Of a stretch of DNA of 64,000 nt, positions 35,341 through 43,904 are shown piece by piece; position 1 is the stretch's first letter, and each line of letters opens with the position of its first letter. Below the pieces are notes generated by a model, which saw nothing but the letters and a program-made list of their open reading frames with translations, did no database searches and was not told where the DNA came from. This stretch comes from Halopenitus persicus (GTDB lineage: Archaea; Halobacteriota; Halobacteria; Halobacteriales; Haloferacaceae). Where the stretch lies: assembly GCF_900107205.1 (NCBI RefSeq), contig NZ_FNPC01000003.1, forward strand, positions 310,001-374,000. The letters run 5' to 3'. Both the position numbers and the translations under genes were made by a program.

Positions 35341-37713
35341 CTACTCCTCCGGGTCCACGATCTCGGCGTCGTCCGCGGCCGGGTCGAAGTCATCGGACTC
35401 GTCCGCCGCGTCATCGCCCGCCGCGCCGTCGCCCTCGGACGGTTCGGCGTCGTCCGGGTCGGAGAGGACCTCGGCGTCCTCCTCGAGTCCCGCGCCGGCG
35501 GCCTCGCTCTCGTCGACGTCCGCGTCGCCGTCTGTAGTCGCGTGTGCGTCGACCGGCTCGTCCGCGCCGGCTGCCACCTCGGCGGTTTCGTCCGCGTCGC
35601 CGTTCGCTCCCGAATCGGCCGCGATCGACCTGGCGGTCTCGCTCAACCCCGGCGTGGCGATCGAGGTGGCGACCTCCTCGGAGTCCGGCTCGTCGGCATC
35701 CGGAGCGTCGACGGCGTTCGTCGTGGGCGATTCCGACTCGAGTTCCGCGTCGATCCGGGACGCCTCGATCCGGGACGCGGCGGCCGCGTCGGCCTCCTCC
35801 GGGACGGGGGTCGATATCGGGCCGTCCGTGGCCTCGGAACCGCGTTCTGCGGGCGGGACGAAGGCGTCCTCGACGGCGGCGACCATCCCGGCGACCGCGT
35901 CCTCCTCGAGGCGGTCGGCGTACGCCTCCCGGACGAGCCAGGGGATCCCGTACTCGTAGCGGCTGCCGTCCACGTGACGAACGAGTCCCGACCGGCGAAG
36001 GGGGCGATGCCGTGCGTAGGCGTGTTCGGTGTCCCCGTCGCCGCCGGCCGCGATGTGGGCGGTGACCGGGTCGCTCGTCCCTTCACGGCGGTAGTGACAC
36101 AGCATCGCCGTCGAGATCTCCGACAGCGCGTCGACGCGGTCGCGGAGGTTCTCGACCACCGCCTCCCGTGTTCCCAGATCGATCGCCTCGTCGAACCGGA
36201 GCGCGCTCTCCGCGACGTCGGCGGCGGCGATCGGGTCGAGGTCGTCGATTCCGGGGACGTCGCCATCGGCGGCGTCGGCGGTGGCGTCGTCGAGCACGTC
36301 CGCGAGGTCGCCGTCGCCCGCCACCGCTTCCGGCTCCTCGATCCACTCGATCGAGTCGACGACGTCGTCGTCCGCCGTCGTCGCGGCCGCGGGCTCGGTC
36401 GCGGTGTTACCCGGGTCGTCATCGGCCTCCATCCCGTCTTCGCCGTCCACGTTCCGTCCGTCGCCTTCGCCGTCCACGTTCCGTCCGCCGTCTCCGCCGT
36501 CCCCGTCACTCCGTTCCTCGGCACCCGGCCGGCGCTCGTGATCCTCGAGGGTCGACTGGTCCTCGCGGTCGGCGTTCGCGTCCGTGGTTCCGCCGTTTTC
36601 GTCCGCGCCTCCGTCGGCAGCACGATCCCGGCCGGCCCCGCCCCGATATGAGGCCTCGGAGCGTCGAAGGAGCGCCTGCGAGAACCGGTCGGCCATCCGG
36701 GAGAGGTCCCGCGCCTCCTCGAGCTCCTGCTCGAGCTGGTTGATGCGCGCGCGCTTCTTCTCGAGCTCCTGTCTGAGGTCGGCCAGCTCGGACTCCCGCT
36801 GCGCCTGCTCGTCCGAGATGGTCTCGAGCTCCGAGACGAGGTCCCCGGAGACCGACTTCAGCTCCGGCCGCTCGAAGTCCTCGAGACCGGGGGTCGCGCC
36901 GGCGTCGAAGGTTTGCTTGCGGTGGAACTGGATGCGCCGGATCGACTCGTCCCAGTCGCTCATCAGGAACGCCTCGCCGTCGCCCATGTCCTCGATCGCG
37001 TCGGCGTACTCGGATCCGAGGATCCGGCTCACGACGTTGGTGTCGTTGTCCCAGGTGAGCCGGTGCCAGACGAGCCAGTCGCACTGGGTGATGAAGTCCT
37101 TCTTGACGTCCGCGGGACGCTGGCTGATGCCGACGATCCCCAGCCCGTGTTTGCGCCCGCGCTTGCCGACCTTGATCAGCATCTTGCCGGTCTCGTCCAT
37201 CCCGCCGCCCTCGGGGATGTACTCGTGACACTCCTCGATCACCAGCAGGAAGGGCCGCTTGAGCTTCTTCTCCTTCGCGAAGAGGTGCTTGACGACGTTG
37301 AGGATGAGCTCGGAGGCGACCGACTCCTCGAGGTAGCCCGAGACGTCGAGGATGATCGGGACGTTCTGGTCGAGCGCGAGCGTGGCGATCTTCTCGGCGT
37401 GCTCCGGCGAGACGACGATGTCGCACTCGTCGTCGGCCCCGACGTGGAGGATCTCGTACTCCTCCTTGAGCCCGTAATACTCCCCGTCGCTGTCGACGAT
37501 CAGCACGGGGTAGTTGTCCTCGAGCAGGTTCTCGATCAGCACCGAGGCGGTGTTCGACTTCCCGGACCCGCTTTTGCCCGTGATGAACGACCGCCCGGTC
37601 AGCACGTCGACCACGGGCAGCTCGACCGGATCGCCCGGCTCCGATTCCGCATCCCCCCCGACCCCGTCGCTCACGTCGGCGACGTGGATCGTCTCGGCGT
37701 TGTCCTCGCTCAT
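35341..37713 (-). CDS. HerA/DUF87-type ATPase with coiled coil and acidic C-terminal region
   Basis: A 790-residue ATPase of the HerA-FtsK superfamily (DUF87). Walker A is FITGKSGSGKSNTASVLIEN (about 42-61), the second acidic motif is VLIVDSDGEYYGL, Walker B is FLLVIEECHEYIPEGGG, and the sensor is GLGIVGISQRPADVKKDFI. A coiled coil (about 290-350, ELADLRQELEKKRARINQLE) follows, then a variable acidic stretch (about 365-470). A winged-helix-like domain (about 540-640, STAMLCHYRREG, LRRSGLVRHVDGSRYEYG) and a very acidic low-complexity tail (650-790) complete it. It may translocate or repair DNA; the usual NurA nuclease is not adjacent. Start at 37713. Confidence 0.9.
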   Translation of the reverse strand: MSEDNAETIHVADVSDGVGGDAESEPGDPVELPVVDVLTGRSFITGKSGSGKSNTASVLIENLLEDNYPVLIVDSDGEYYGLKEEYEILHVGADDECDIVVSPEHAEKIATLALDQNVPIILDVSGYLEESVASELILNVVKHLFAKEKKLKRPFLLVIEECHEYIPEGGGMDETGKMLIKVGKRGRKHGLGIVGISQRPADVKKDFITQCDWLVWHRLTWDNDTNVVSRILGSEYADAIEDMGDGEAFLMSDWDESIRRIQFHRKQTFDAGATPGLEDFERPELKSVSGDLVSELETISDEQAQRESELADLRQELEKKRARINQLEQELEEARDLSRMADRFSQALLRRSEASYRGGAGRDRAADGGADENGGTTDANADREDQSTLEDHERRPGAEERSDGDGGDGGRNVDGEGDGRNVDGEDGMEADDDPGNTATEPAAATTADDDVVDSIEWIEEPEAVAGDGDLADVLDDATADAADGDVPGIDDLDPIAAADVAESALRFDEAIDLGTREAVVENLRDRVDALSEISTAMLCHYRREGTSDPVTAHIAAGGDGDTEHAYARHRPLRRSGLVRHVDGSRYEYGIPWLVREAYADRLEEDAVAGMVAAVEDAFVPPAERGSEATDGPISTPVPEEADAAAASRIEASRIDAELESESPTTNAVDAPDADEPDSEEVATSIATPGLSETARSIAADSGANGDADETAEVAAGADEPVDAHATTDGDADVDESEAAGAGLEEDAEVLSDPDDAEPSEGDGAAGDDAADESDDFDPAADDAEIVDPEE

Positions 37714-37816
37714 TACCGTAACGACGCCCGCCGGTCCTCAAAGACCTTCGCCCGCGTCCGACGTCCGTCTGACACGATCCGTCGCCGGGTCGAGTCCGAC
37801 GAACACGGACCCGTCG

Positions 37817-39349
37817 TCATTCGGCGTCGAACTCGCCGAGCGAGGCTTGTCCCTCGAGATCCCGTGGGGGGCCGACCTCGTTCCGCTCCTCTTTTCCCGC
37901 GGTCTCCTCGCCTCTCCCGGTCTCCTCTTTTCCCTCGGTCTCCTCGCCTCTTCCGGTCTCCTCGCCCCCGGAGTCGGTCGACGATCCGCGGTCGATCCAG
38001 TCGGTGATCGACTCGCCGTGAGGGCCGGCGGAGGCGTCGGCGACCGTGGCGTCGGCGCCGGCCGTTCCGGCACGCCGGCCCACGTTCGCCGATCGGTTCC
38101 TCGATCGCTCGTCGCCTTCGGACCCGCCATCGAACCCGGTCAGCGTCGACTGGTCGCTGTCGGCGAAATCGAGGTTGGAGACGCGGACGCCCAGCTTGCG
38201 GGCCCGGTCGTCGGCGAACTCCCCGAGGAGGTCCAGCGCCACGTCCTCGACCAGTTCCGGGTCGTCGACCGGGCCGGGAAGGCTCCGCGCGCGGGTGTTC
38301 ACCTCATACGGCGGCGTGACCACCTTCACGCCGATGGTTCGATAGAGACACTCCCGCTCGCGGGCGCGGCGGGCGACGTCAGCCGCGAGCGCCGTCACGC
38401 GCTCGCGTTTCGTCGCCTCGTCGTCGGTCGGCGGGAGCGACGACTCCCGCGAGAGGCTCTTGGGGAGTCCGGTGGGCGTCACCTCGCGGTCGTCCTCCCC
38501 GCGGGCGCGGTCGTGGAGCTCGCGGCCGCGCTCGCCCAGCTCGGCCTCGAGATCGGCCGGGTCAGCATCGGCCAGGCCGCCCGCCGTTTCGATCCCCATC
38601 TCGGCCAGCGTTCGCGCCGTGACCGGCCCGACGCCGTGCACTGCCTCGGTCGGCAGCGGCGCGAGGAACGCCCGGACTCGGCCGGGCGGAACGACCACCA
38701 ACCCCTGGGGCTTGTCGTGGTCGCTCGCGATCTTCGCGGCGGACATGTTGGGCGCGACGCCGACGCTGGCGGGCACGCCCGCCTCGCGCTCGATCCGGTC
38801 GCGGACGTATCTCGCGTAGCCCTCCGCGAGCGTCCGGCGTTCCGCCGGGCCGGCGGCTGCGCTGTCCGGGCTCCCGGTGGACTGGTCGGCCACGTCCCAC
38901 GACGTCCGGTCCGTCACGTCCAGGTAGGCCTCGTCGATGCTCACCTCGCGGACGACGTCCGCGCAGTCGTGCAACACCGCCTTCACGTCCGCCGCGACCG
39001 ACTTATAAAAGTCCAGGTCGACGGGGCGGTAGTGGGCGGTGTCCTCGGGATTCGGCGCGTCCGGGTCCGCGGCGTCGGCGTCGACGCGGCGCGGGAGGCG
39101 TTCGAGGGCCCGGGAGATGGGATCCGCGCTGTGCACCCCGAACTCGCGGGCCTCGTAGCTCGCGGTGGCGACCGCGCCGATCGTCTCGCCGGGCTCGTAC
39201 CCCATTCCGACGACGACCGGTTCGCCGCGGAGGGCCGGGGCACGCAGGCGTTCACAGGACGCGTAAAAGCAGTCCATGTCGACGTGGAGGACCACCCGGT
39301 CGGCTCCCGTCATGGCGGGCTCGGTTCCCGGGAGCGTGTCCCCGTCCAT
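37817..39349 (-). CDS. dinB: Y-family DNA polymerase IV with C-terminal PIP box
   Basis: A translesion polymerase of 510 residues. Catalytic carboxylates are in VLHVDMDCFYASCERL and REVSIDEAYLDVTDR, with YEAREFGVHSADPISRAL between. The thumb has helix-hairpin-helix elements (LPTEAVHGVGPVTARTLAEM), and the little finger covers about 290-390 (RARSLPGPVDDPELVEDVA). A disordered acidic linker of about 110 residues leads to the terminal QASLGEF (501-507), a PCNA-interacting motif. The ATG at 39349 is supported by a GTTTAAG box 26-32 nt upstream; an internal ATG at 39313 gives a shorter N-terminus. It neighbours HerA on the same strand. Confidence 0.95.
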   Translation of the reverse strand: MDGDTLPGTEPAMTGADRVVLHVDMDCFYASCERLRAPALRGEPVVVGMGYEPGETIGAVATASYEAREFGVHSADPISRALERLPRRVDADAADPDAPNPEDTAHYRPVDLDFYKSVAADVKAVLHDCADVVREVSIDEAYLDVTDRTSWDVADQSTGSPDSAAAGPAERRTLAEGYARYVRDRIEREAGVPASVGVAPNMSAAKIASDHDKPQGLVVVPPGRVRAFLAPLPTEAVHGVGPVTARTLAEMGIETAGGLADADPADLEAELGERGRELHDRARGEDDREVTPTGLPKSLSRESSLPPTDDEATKRERVTALAADVARRARERECLYRTIGVKVVTPPYEVNTRARSLPGPVDDPELVEDVALDLLGEFADDRARKLGVRVSNLDFADSDQSTLTGFDGGSEGDERSRNRSANVGRRAGTAGADATVADASAGPHGESITDWIDRGSSTDSGGEETGRGEETEGKEETGRGEETAGKEERNEVGPPRDLEGQASLGEFDAE

Positions 39350-40123
39350 CGACCGGCCGTTGGCGCGCGGGCGTCTTAAACGTCGGCCGGACGGAGGGCG
39401 GAAGTGAACGGCCTCGCCGCCAACGGGTGAGCGGACTGGTTCGGGATCCGGTTCGATACGAGCGCACGACTATAAATTGATATAAAAGAGACGGAAATAA
39501 TATAGAAATAGGAATAAGTCCCGGACATATGAACTCCTGATTCGAGAATTCAGTTATATTGGGTCAAAATGCCGGTTTTGAGGGTTTCAGAAATCAGCCC
39601 GGTTTATAAATAAATTATTCAACATATATGATTAAGTATTTAAAATACTATTGATATAAATTCGTGGCGCCCGCGACGGAGATCGGCGCCGATCGATCTC
39701 ACTATTAGAGAACGGAACTCACGATCCGTAAATTACAACCATATATGTGTCATTACGTCTCCGAAAACGGCCGTTGCTCCCCACACTCCGGCGAGCCATC
39801 GGCGGACTTCACGCCAGGAGAGCCGACACGGCCGATCGACGATCGCGTGTGATGCCCCCGTGTCGAACTACTTGTTCTCCATTAGATAACGACGGGTCGA
39901 CGTACGGGGCCGAGCGAGACCCCGATCGGGACGACGGCGCACTCCGCTGGCGGCCGTTCGTCCTCGACCGTCGACCGCCATCGACCGCCGTCGACCAACA
40001 TTGACCGACATCGACTGTCGACCGACCGACATCGACCGACATCGACCGACATCGACCGACATCGGAACGCGTGAGCGACGCTGGAACACAAATTTCATAT
40101 ATGATGATCGACGATGATGTCGT
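39350..40123. other. Long AT-rich spacer upstream of the amidohydrolase operon
   Basis: About 770 bases without a supportable gene. The part nearest the polymerase is its promoter (TATA-like 39375-39381, minus strand). From about 39465 to 39760 it is strongly AT-rich and includes agtatttaaaatact (39635-39649), a perfect 7-bp inverted repeat around one base. From about 39760 it becomes GC-rich again, ending in a 10-bp periodic array and a tcatatat box at about 40095-40102 that probably drives the amidohydrolase gene. Confidence 0.7.
39971..40064. repeat. 10-bp-period tandem array
   Basis: About nine units with a strict 10-base step, variants of tcgaccgaca. The last four (40025-40064) are essentially identical; earlier ones carry single substitutions, so the array decays to the left. 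It lies 60 bp upstream of the amidohydrolase start, immediately before its putative TATA box. Ten bases is close to one helical turn, so a factor-binding array on one face of DNA is possible. Confidence 0.88.
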
Positions 40124-41260
40124 ATGGCATCATCAGTCAAGCGACTGGACGCCGACGCGGAAGTCCCCGAGCAGGCGTTCGATGACCACATCATCGACAT
40201 GGACTTCCACGTCAACCCGGTCGAGGACGAGCTGTTGGCCTACGTGGAGGACGACCGCGCCCTCGACAAGCTGACGACCGAGTTCGGCGCGACGCCGGTC
40301 GTCGGCAAGTGGGACGCCGCCTACGGCATCAAGGAGGGCCAGGAGGGGCTGTTCACCCAGGGGCGCGCGAAGTACGCCGCCGACGTCCGGGAGGCCTGCA
40401 AGAACATCGCGGTCGACGACCCGATCGTCAACCCGGGGATCAACAACCTCAACCTCCAGCACCATCCGGTGTTGAAGAACGCCGTCGCGCAGGCGGCCAA
40501 CGACTACATGCTCGACAACTTCGTCGACGAGGGCATCTCCACGTCGATGATGGTCCCCAAGTGGGACCCCGAGTACGCCGTCGCGGAGATCGAGCGCGTC
40601 GCCGACGAGGACGGCATCGTCGCGGCCTACTCCTGGTTCGACCCGAAGGTTCCGTGGGGCAACGAGCAGTTCGATCCGGTCTTCGAGGCGCTGGTCGAAC
40701 ACGACCTGCCGCTGCTGTTGCACGGGTCGCTGGCCTACTGGCCCCAGCACTCCTACATCGGCGACGACATGTTGACCTGGACGGAGGTCCTCGGGTTCGA
40801 CTGGCCGCTCCACACGATGGTCAACATCGTGAACATGATCATGCGGGGCGTCTTCGACAAGTATCCCGAGCTGGACGTCGTCTTCCAGGAGGGCGGCCAC
40901 TGGTGGGTCCCGTTCCTCCGCTACCGGATGGACGAGTTCTACGAGATGCATCCCGACGACGTCAAGATCACGCCGCGGAAGATGGACTCCGGCGAGGAGT
41001 ATCTCCAGCGCGCCCCCAGCGAGTACCTGCGTGACAACGTCTACGTCTGCACGCAGCCGTTCGCGCTCCCGCGGAACGCGGGCCACGCAAGCGACCTGCT
41101 GACGCTGTCGATGGCGGAGGACATGTTCATCTACTCCAGCGACTGGCCCCACCAGACGCTGGACCCGCCGACGTGGTTCTACACGTCGAACGCCTTCGAC
41201 GACGATATCCGGGAGGCCGTGCTGCACGAAAACGCCGAGGAGATCCTGCGGGGGTACTGA
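40124..41260 (+). CDS. ACMSD-like amidohydrolase (amidohydrolase_2 family)
   Basis: A 378-residue TIM-barrel metalloenzyme of the amidohydrolase_2 group, which includes ACMSD and aromatic-acid (de)carboxylases and hydratases. The N-terminal metal motif is HIIDMDFHVNP (Asp25-x-Asp27-x-His29), with Asn where many relatives have the second His. Further family blocks are LPLLLHGSLAYWPQHSY, LDVVFQEGGHWWVPFLRYRM (typical EGG-x2-W-x-P) and MFIYSSDWPHQTLDPP (the SDxPH site). It probably acts on a cyclic or aromatic acid, without hydrolysing an amide. Its stop shares a base with the ATG of the Rieske gene, so the two are coupled. Unlike the low-GC island, the coding GC is host-like. Confidence 0.9.
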   Translation: MASSVKRLDADAEVPEQAFDDHIIDMDFHVNPVEDELLAYVEDDRALDKLTTEFGATPVVGKWDAAYGIKEGQEGLFTQGRAKYAADVREACKNIAVDDPIVNPGINNLNLQHHPVLKNAVAQAANDYMLDNFVDEGISTSMMVPKWDPEYAVAEIERVADEDGIVAAYSWFDPKVPWGNEQFDPVFEALVEHDLPLLLHGSLAYWPQHSYIGDDMLTWTEVLGFDWPLHTMVNIVNMIMRGVFDKYPELDVVFQEGGHWWVPFLRYRMDEFYEMHPDDVKITPRKMDSGEEYLQRAPSEYLRDNVYVCTQPFALPRNAGHASDLLTLSMAEDMFIYSSDWPHQTLDPPTWFYTSNAFDDDIREAVLHENAEEILRGY

Positions 41261-41772
41261 TGACGGCCGATTCACCGTCCGACGTCACGTGCGATCACGG
41301 TGGCTGCGGCGAGGCTGCAAGCGATATCAAGGCTGCAAGCGACGTCGAGGCCGAGACCGAAACAGCCGCCGACGGCGGGACCACCGTCACCGATCCCGAC
41401 GACGAGGCGTTCGACCGCGAGGCGTTCACCAAGGTCGCGACCGTCGACGAGATCGCCGCCGGCGAGGGCGAGGGCTACACCGTGAAGGGCATCGAGATCG
41501 CGGTGTTCAACCTCGACGGCGAGTTCTACGCGATCAGCAACCGGTGTGCCCACCAGCGCGCGCCGCTGCACAAGGCCGGCGACCGGAAGATCAACGCCGA
41601 GGACACCTGGACCGAGAAGCGCGGCGGCGTCAACGTCGAGGACTGCACGGTCTCGTGTCCCTGGCACCTCTGGGAGTGGGACCTCGAGACCGGCGTCCAC
41701 GAGGCCTCCGGCAAGCGCATCGGGACCTTCGACTGCGTCGTCGACGGCGAGGACGTCCTCGTCCGGATCTGA
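41260..41772 (+). CDS. Rieske [2Fe-2S] protein with extended cluster loop
   Basis: A 170-residue soluble Rieske ferredoxin-like protein. Cluster ligands are in NRCAHQRAPL (Cys96, His98) and VSCPWHLWEWDLETG (Cys133, His136). The spacing His98-x34-Cys133 is about twice the usual 15-17, because of a charged loop (KAGDRKINAEDTWTEKRGG). The N-terminal 45 residues are acidic and include CDHGGCG, a possible extra metal site. It has no signal peptide or anchor. The start ATG overlaps the amidohydrolase stop by one base. It probably supplies electrons to, or works in the same pathway as, the amidohydrolase product; no oxygenase large subunit or reductase adjoins. Confidence 0.9.
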   Translation: MTADSPSDVTCDHGGCGEAASDIKAASDVEAETETAADGGTTVTDPDDEAFDREAFTKVATVDEIAAGEGEGYTVKGIEIAVFNLDGEFYAISNRCAHQRAPLHKAGDRKINAEDTWTEKRGGVNVEDCTVSCPWHLWEWDLETGVHEASGKRIGTFDCVVDGEDVLVRI

Positions 41773-42368
41773 GAACGTCCCCGCCGCGTTCATTCATTGC
41801 GTTCATTCGCCGCGTTCATTCGTCGTGTTCATTCGCTGCGTTCATTCGTCGTGTTCATTCGCTGCGTTCATTCGTCGTGTTCATTCGCTGCGTTCATTCG
41901 TCGTGTTCATTCGCTGCGTTCATTCATTGCGTTCCGTTGCCGATTCGGTTCGGTCACGGCACGCTACCGGTCTCGTCGTCATTCCTCCTCGACTTTCGAC
42001 CGCTCCCGGAGATCGTCCCGCCGTGCGGATCACGCGGAGTTCGGCCGCCGATCGCCGTCTCATACCGAAACGGTTGATTAAGGTATATATCTATGTAGTA
42101 GATAGTTCACGAACATAACTAACGGTTTGATGGACAGTGTCTGGATGATCGGCGGCGCGCATCGGTCCGGATCGTCCCGTTCCGATCCTGATCACCTGCT
42201 GCCAAACGCTTAGAACGCCATAAAAAGGTCATATAACGGGATATCGCGCGATCGATTACACCGTTCGGACGATCCATAAGCGTCGACCGTTCGACCGGCA
42301 GTCCGGAGACCTGTACGATTATTTATAAGTAAATATACCGAGTATATCCCGAATATATAAATAATTAT
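41773..42368. other. Spacer downstream of the Rieske gene
   Basis: About 600 bases with no gene I can support. The first 160 are the 13-bp array. Then comes a GC-rich stretch, a TA-rich patch (about 42078-42110), mixed sequence, and a strongly AT-rich end (42317-42368) that abuts the stop of the minus-strand Lrp gene. Because the 13-bp unit is not a multiple of three, all plus-strand frames stay open through it and create false ORFs. Confidence 0.7.
41788..41930. repeat. 13-bp tandem array, eleven units
   Basis: Eleven consecutive 13-base units, 41788-41930 exactly. The body alternates gttcattcgtcgt and gttcattcgctgc, giving a 26-bp higher-order period, and both ends carry the same variant gttcattcattgc. 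It starts 15 bases after the Rieske stop. There are no spacers, so it is not a CRISPR. Identical end units suggest expansion by unequal exchange or a bounded binding array. Confidence 0.95.
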
Positions 42369-42797
42369 TTACTTCAGTCGTTCCTGGAGGAACGAGGGGT
42401 GGGCCGCGGTGACGCCGTCGATCCCCAGCAGCTTCTCGGAGATGACGTCGCCGAGCTCGTCGCCGTCGCCGGCGCGAACCTCGGCCATCAACATGTGGTC
42501 GCCCGAGGAGGTGTACAGCGCCTCGACCTCGGGGAGGTCCTTGATCGCGCGTGTCGCCTCCACGTATCGGCCGCTGTCGACGTCCATCCCGACCAGCGCG
42601 ATGGACTGGCCGGAGAGCTTCTTCGGGTCGACGTCGGCGGAGTAGCCGACGATGACGCCCTCCTCCTCCAGCTGCCGGATGTACTTGCGAACCGTCGGCT
42701 TCGAGACGTCCGCGCGGTCGGCGATCTCGGCGTAGGAGGCCTGCGCGTCCTCCTCCAACACGGAGAGGATGCGTTCCTCCGTCGACACGGTGCTCAT
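42369..42797 (-). CDS. Lrp/AsnC-family transcriptional regulator
   Basis: A 142-residue regulator. The N-terminal winged helix is ILSVLEEDAQASYAEIADRA, DVSKPTVRKYIRQLEEEGVI (about 8-50); the C-terminal RAM/effector domain (about 65-140) has VGMDVDSGRYVEATRAIKDL, LYTSSGDHMLMAEVRAGDGD and GIDGVTAAHPSFLQERLK. It lies downstream of korAB on the same strand with 166 bp between, so it has its own promoter and may control that operon; that is only context. Lrp proteins respond to amino acids or other small molecules. Confidence 0.94.
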   Translation of the reverse strand: MSTVSTEERILSVLEEDAQASYAEIADRADVSKPTVRKYIRQLEEEGVIVGYSADVDPKKLSGQSIALVGMDVDSGRYVEATRAIKDLPEVEALYTSSGDHMLMAEVRAGDGDELGDVISEKLLGIDGVTAAHPSFLQERLK

Positions 42798-42963
42798 ACG
42801 CGTTTCTTTCGCGTCACGGGAAAAATACCTTGCGAACCGACAAAGAGTCTTTTCGCCCCCGGTGTGGATTCCGTCGTGGGCGGGCGTTCGGTCAGGCGTG
42901 GTCGAGCCTTCCGGATCGCGTCTCGAAACGCGACCGGCGGGGATCTGCTTTCGTGCCGTTCGA

Positions 42964-43902
42964 CTACGCGTGCTTGTCGAGGAAGCGGTCGTAGGAACGC
43001 TCCCACTCGTAGTCGTCGTCCCAGTAGCGCTCCGCGAGCGGCTCCTCGGGCATCTCGCCGATCGCCTGCTTCTCCTGCTGGTAGGAGGGTCGCTCCTCGT
43101 CGACGTAGAAGCGGCCGGTGAGAACCTCGCCGTCGTAGAGCGCCTGCTCGGTCGTCCGCATCATCTCGGCGGCCTCGACGCGGTCGGTGACGTCGAACTC
43201 GTAGTCGTCGGACCCGTTGACGTCGATGTAGGGGACGTACTGGCGCGCGTCCTTGTTCCAGGTGGGACACTGGGTGAGGAAGTCGACGTGCGCGAAGCCG
43301 TCGTGCTCCATCGCCTCGACCAGGATGTCCTTGGCCTGGTTGGGGTTCACGGCGGCCGTCCGCGCCACGTAGGAGGCGCCCGCGTTGAGCGACAGCGAGA
43401 GCGGCTTTACCGGCTCCTTGGCGCTGCCGTGGGGCTGGGTCTTCGATTTGTGGCCCTTCGGACTCGTCGGGGAGGTCTGGCCCTTCGTGAGCCCGAAGAT
43501 CTCGTTGTTGAACACGATGTAGGTCATGTCGTGGTTCTCACGGGCCGTGTGGGTGAAGTGGTTCCCGCCGATGCCGTAGCCGTCGCCGTCGCCGCCGGCC
43601 GCGATGACCTCGAGGCCGGGGTTGGCGAGCTTCGCCGCCCGCGCGACCGGCAGCGACCGGCCGTGGATGGTGTGGAACCCGTAGGAGTCGAGGTAGCTGT
43701 TCAGCTTGCCCGAACAGCCGATCCCGGTGCACAGCAGCGTCTCCTCCGGGGTGCGGCCGACCTCGGGCAGCGCCTGTTTGAGCGCCTTCAGGACGCCGAA
43801 GTCGCCACAGCCCGGACACCACGTCGGCTGGGGCTCGACGCCCGGCGTGTACTCGTCGCGGTCGATCTCCCGTTCCTCGCCGATGGCTGAGAATGCGCTC
43901 AT
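42964..43902 (-). CDS. korB: 2-oxoacid:ferredoxin oxidoreductase, beta subunit
   Basis: A 312-residue thiamine-diphosphate subunit. The [4Fe-4S] ligands begin in PTWCPGCGDFGVLKAL and CTGIGCSGKLNSYLDSYGFH. The ThDP/Mg motif is AAGGDGDGYGIGGNHFTHTA with the later NNEIFGLTKGQTSPTSPKG, which is typical of these enzymes. With KorA it decarboxylates a 2-oxoacid to acyl-CoA, reducing ferredoxin, replacing the NAD-linked dehydrogenase complexes in archaea. 2-oxoglutarate is the most likely substrate given the KorA/KorB architecture; pyruvate or branched acids are not excluded. It starts 2 bp after korA. Confidence 0.93.
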   Translation of the reverse strand: MSAFSAIGEEREIDRDEYTPGVEPQPTWCPGCGDFGVLKALKQALPEVGRTPEETLLCTGIGCSGKLNSYLDSYGFHTIHGRSLPVARAAKLANPGLEVIAAGGDGDGYGIGGNHFTHTARENHDMTYIVFNNEIFGLTKGQTSPTSPKGHKSKTQPHGSAKEPVKPLSLSLNAGASYVARTAAVNPNQAKDILVEAMEHDGFAHVDFLTQCPTWNKDARQYVPYIDVNGSDDYEFDVTDRVEAAEMMRTTEQALYDGEVLTGRFYVDEERPSYQQEKQAIGEMPEEPLAERYWDDDYEWERSYDRFLDKHA

Positions 43903-43904
43903 GT

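Noticed and set aside
35341-37713. HerA-NurA end-resection operon
   Set aside because: The ATPase is HerA-like, but neither neighbour is NurA, Rad50 or Mre11.
39465-39760. Replication origin in the AT-rich spacer
   Set aside because: There is no orc1/cdc6 gene nearby and no recognisable ORB elements, only AT richness and one small palindrome.
41788-41930. CRISPR array
   Set aside because: Units are only 13 bp, directly adjacent without spacers, and no cas genes are in the window.
41289-42077. Proteins rich in FIRRVHS-type repeats read through the 13-bp array
   Set aside because: All three frames are open because of the repeat; no conserved protein features, and they overlap the Rieske gene out of frame.
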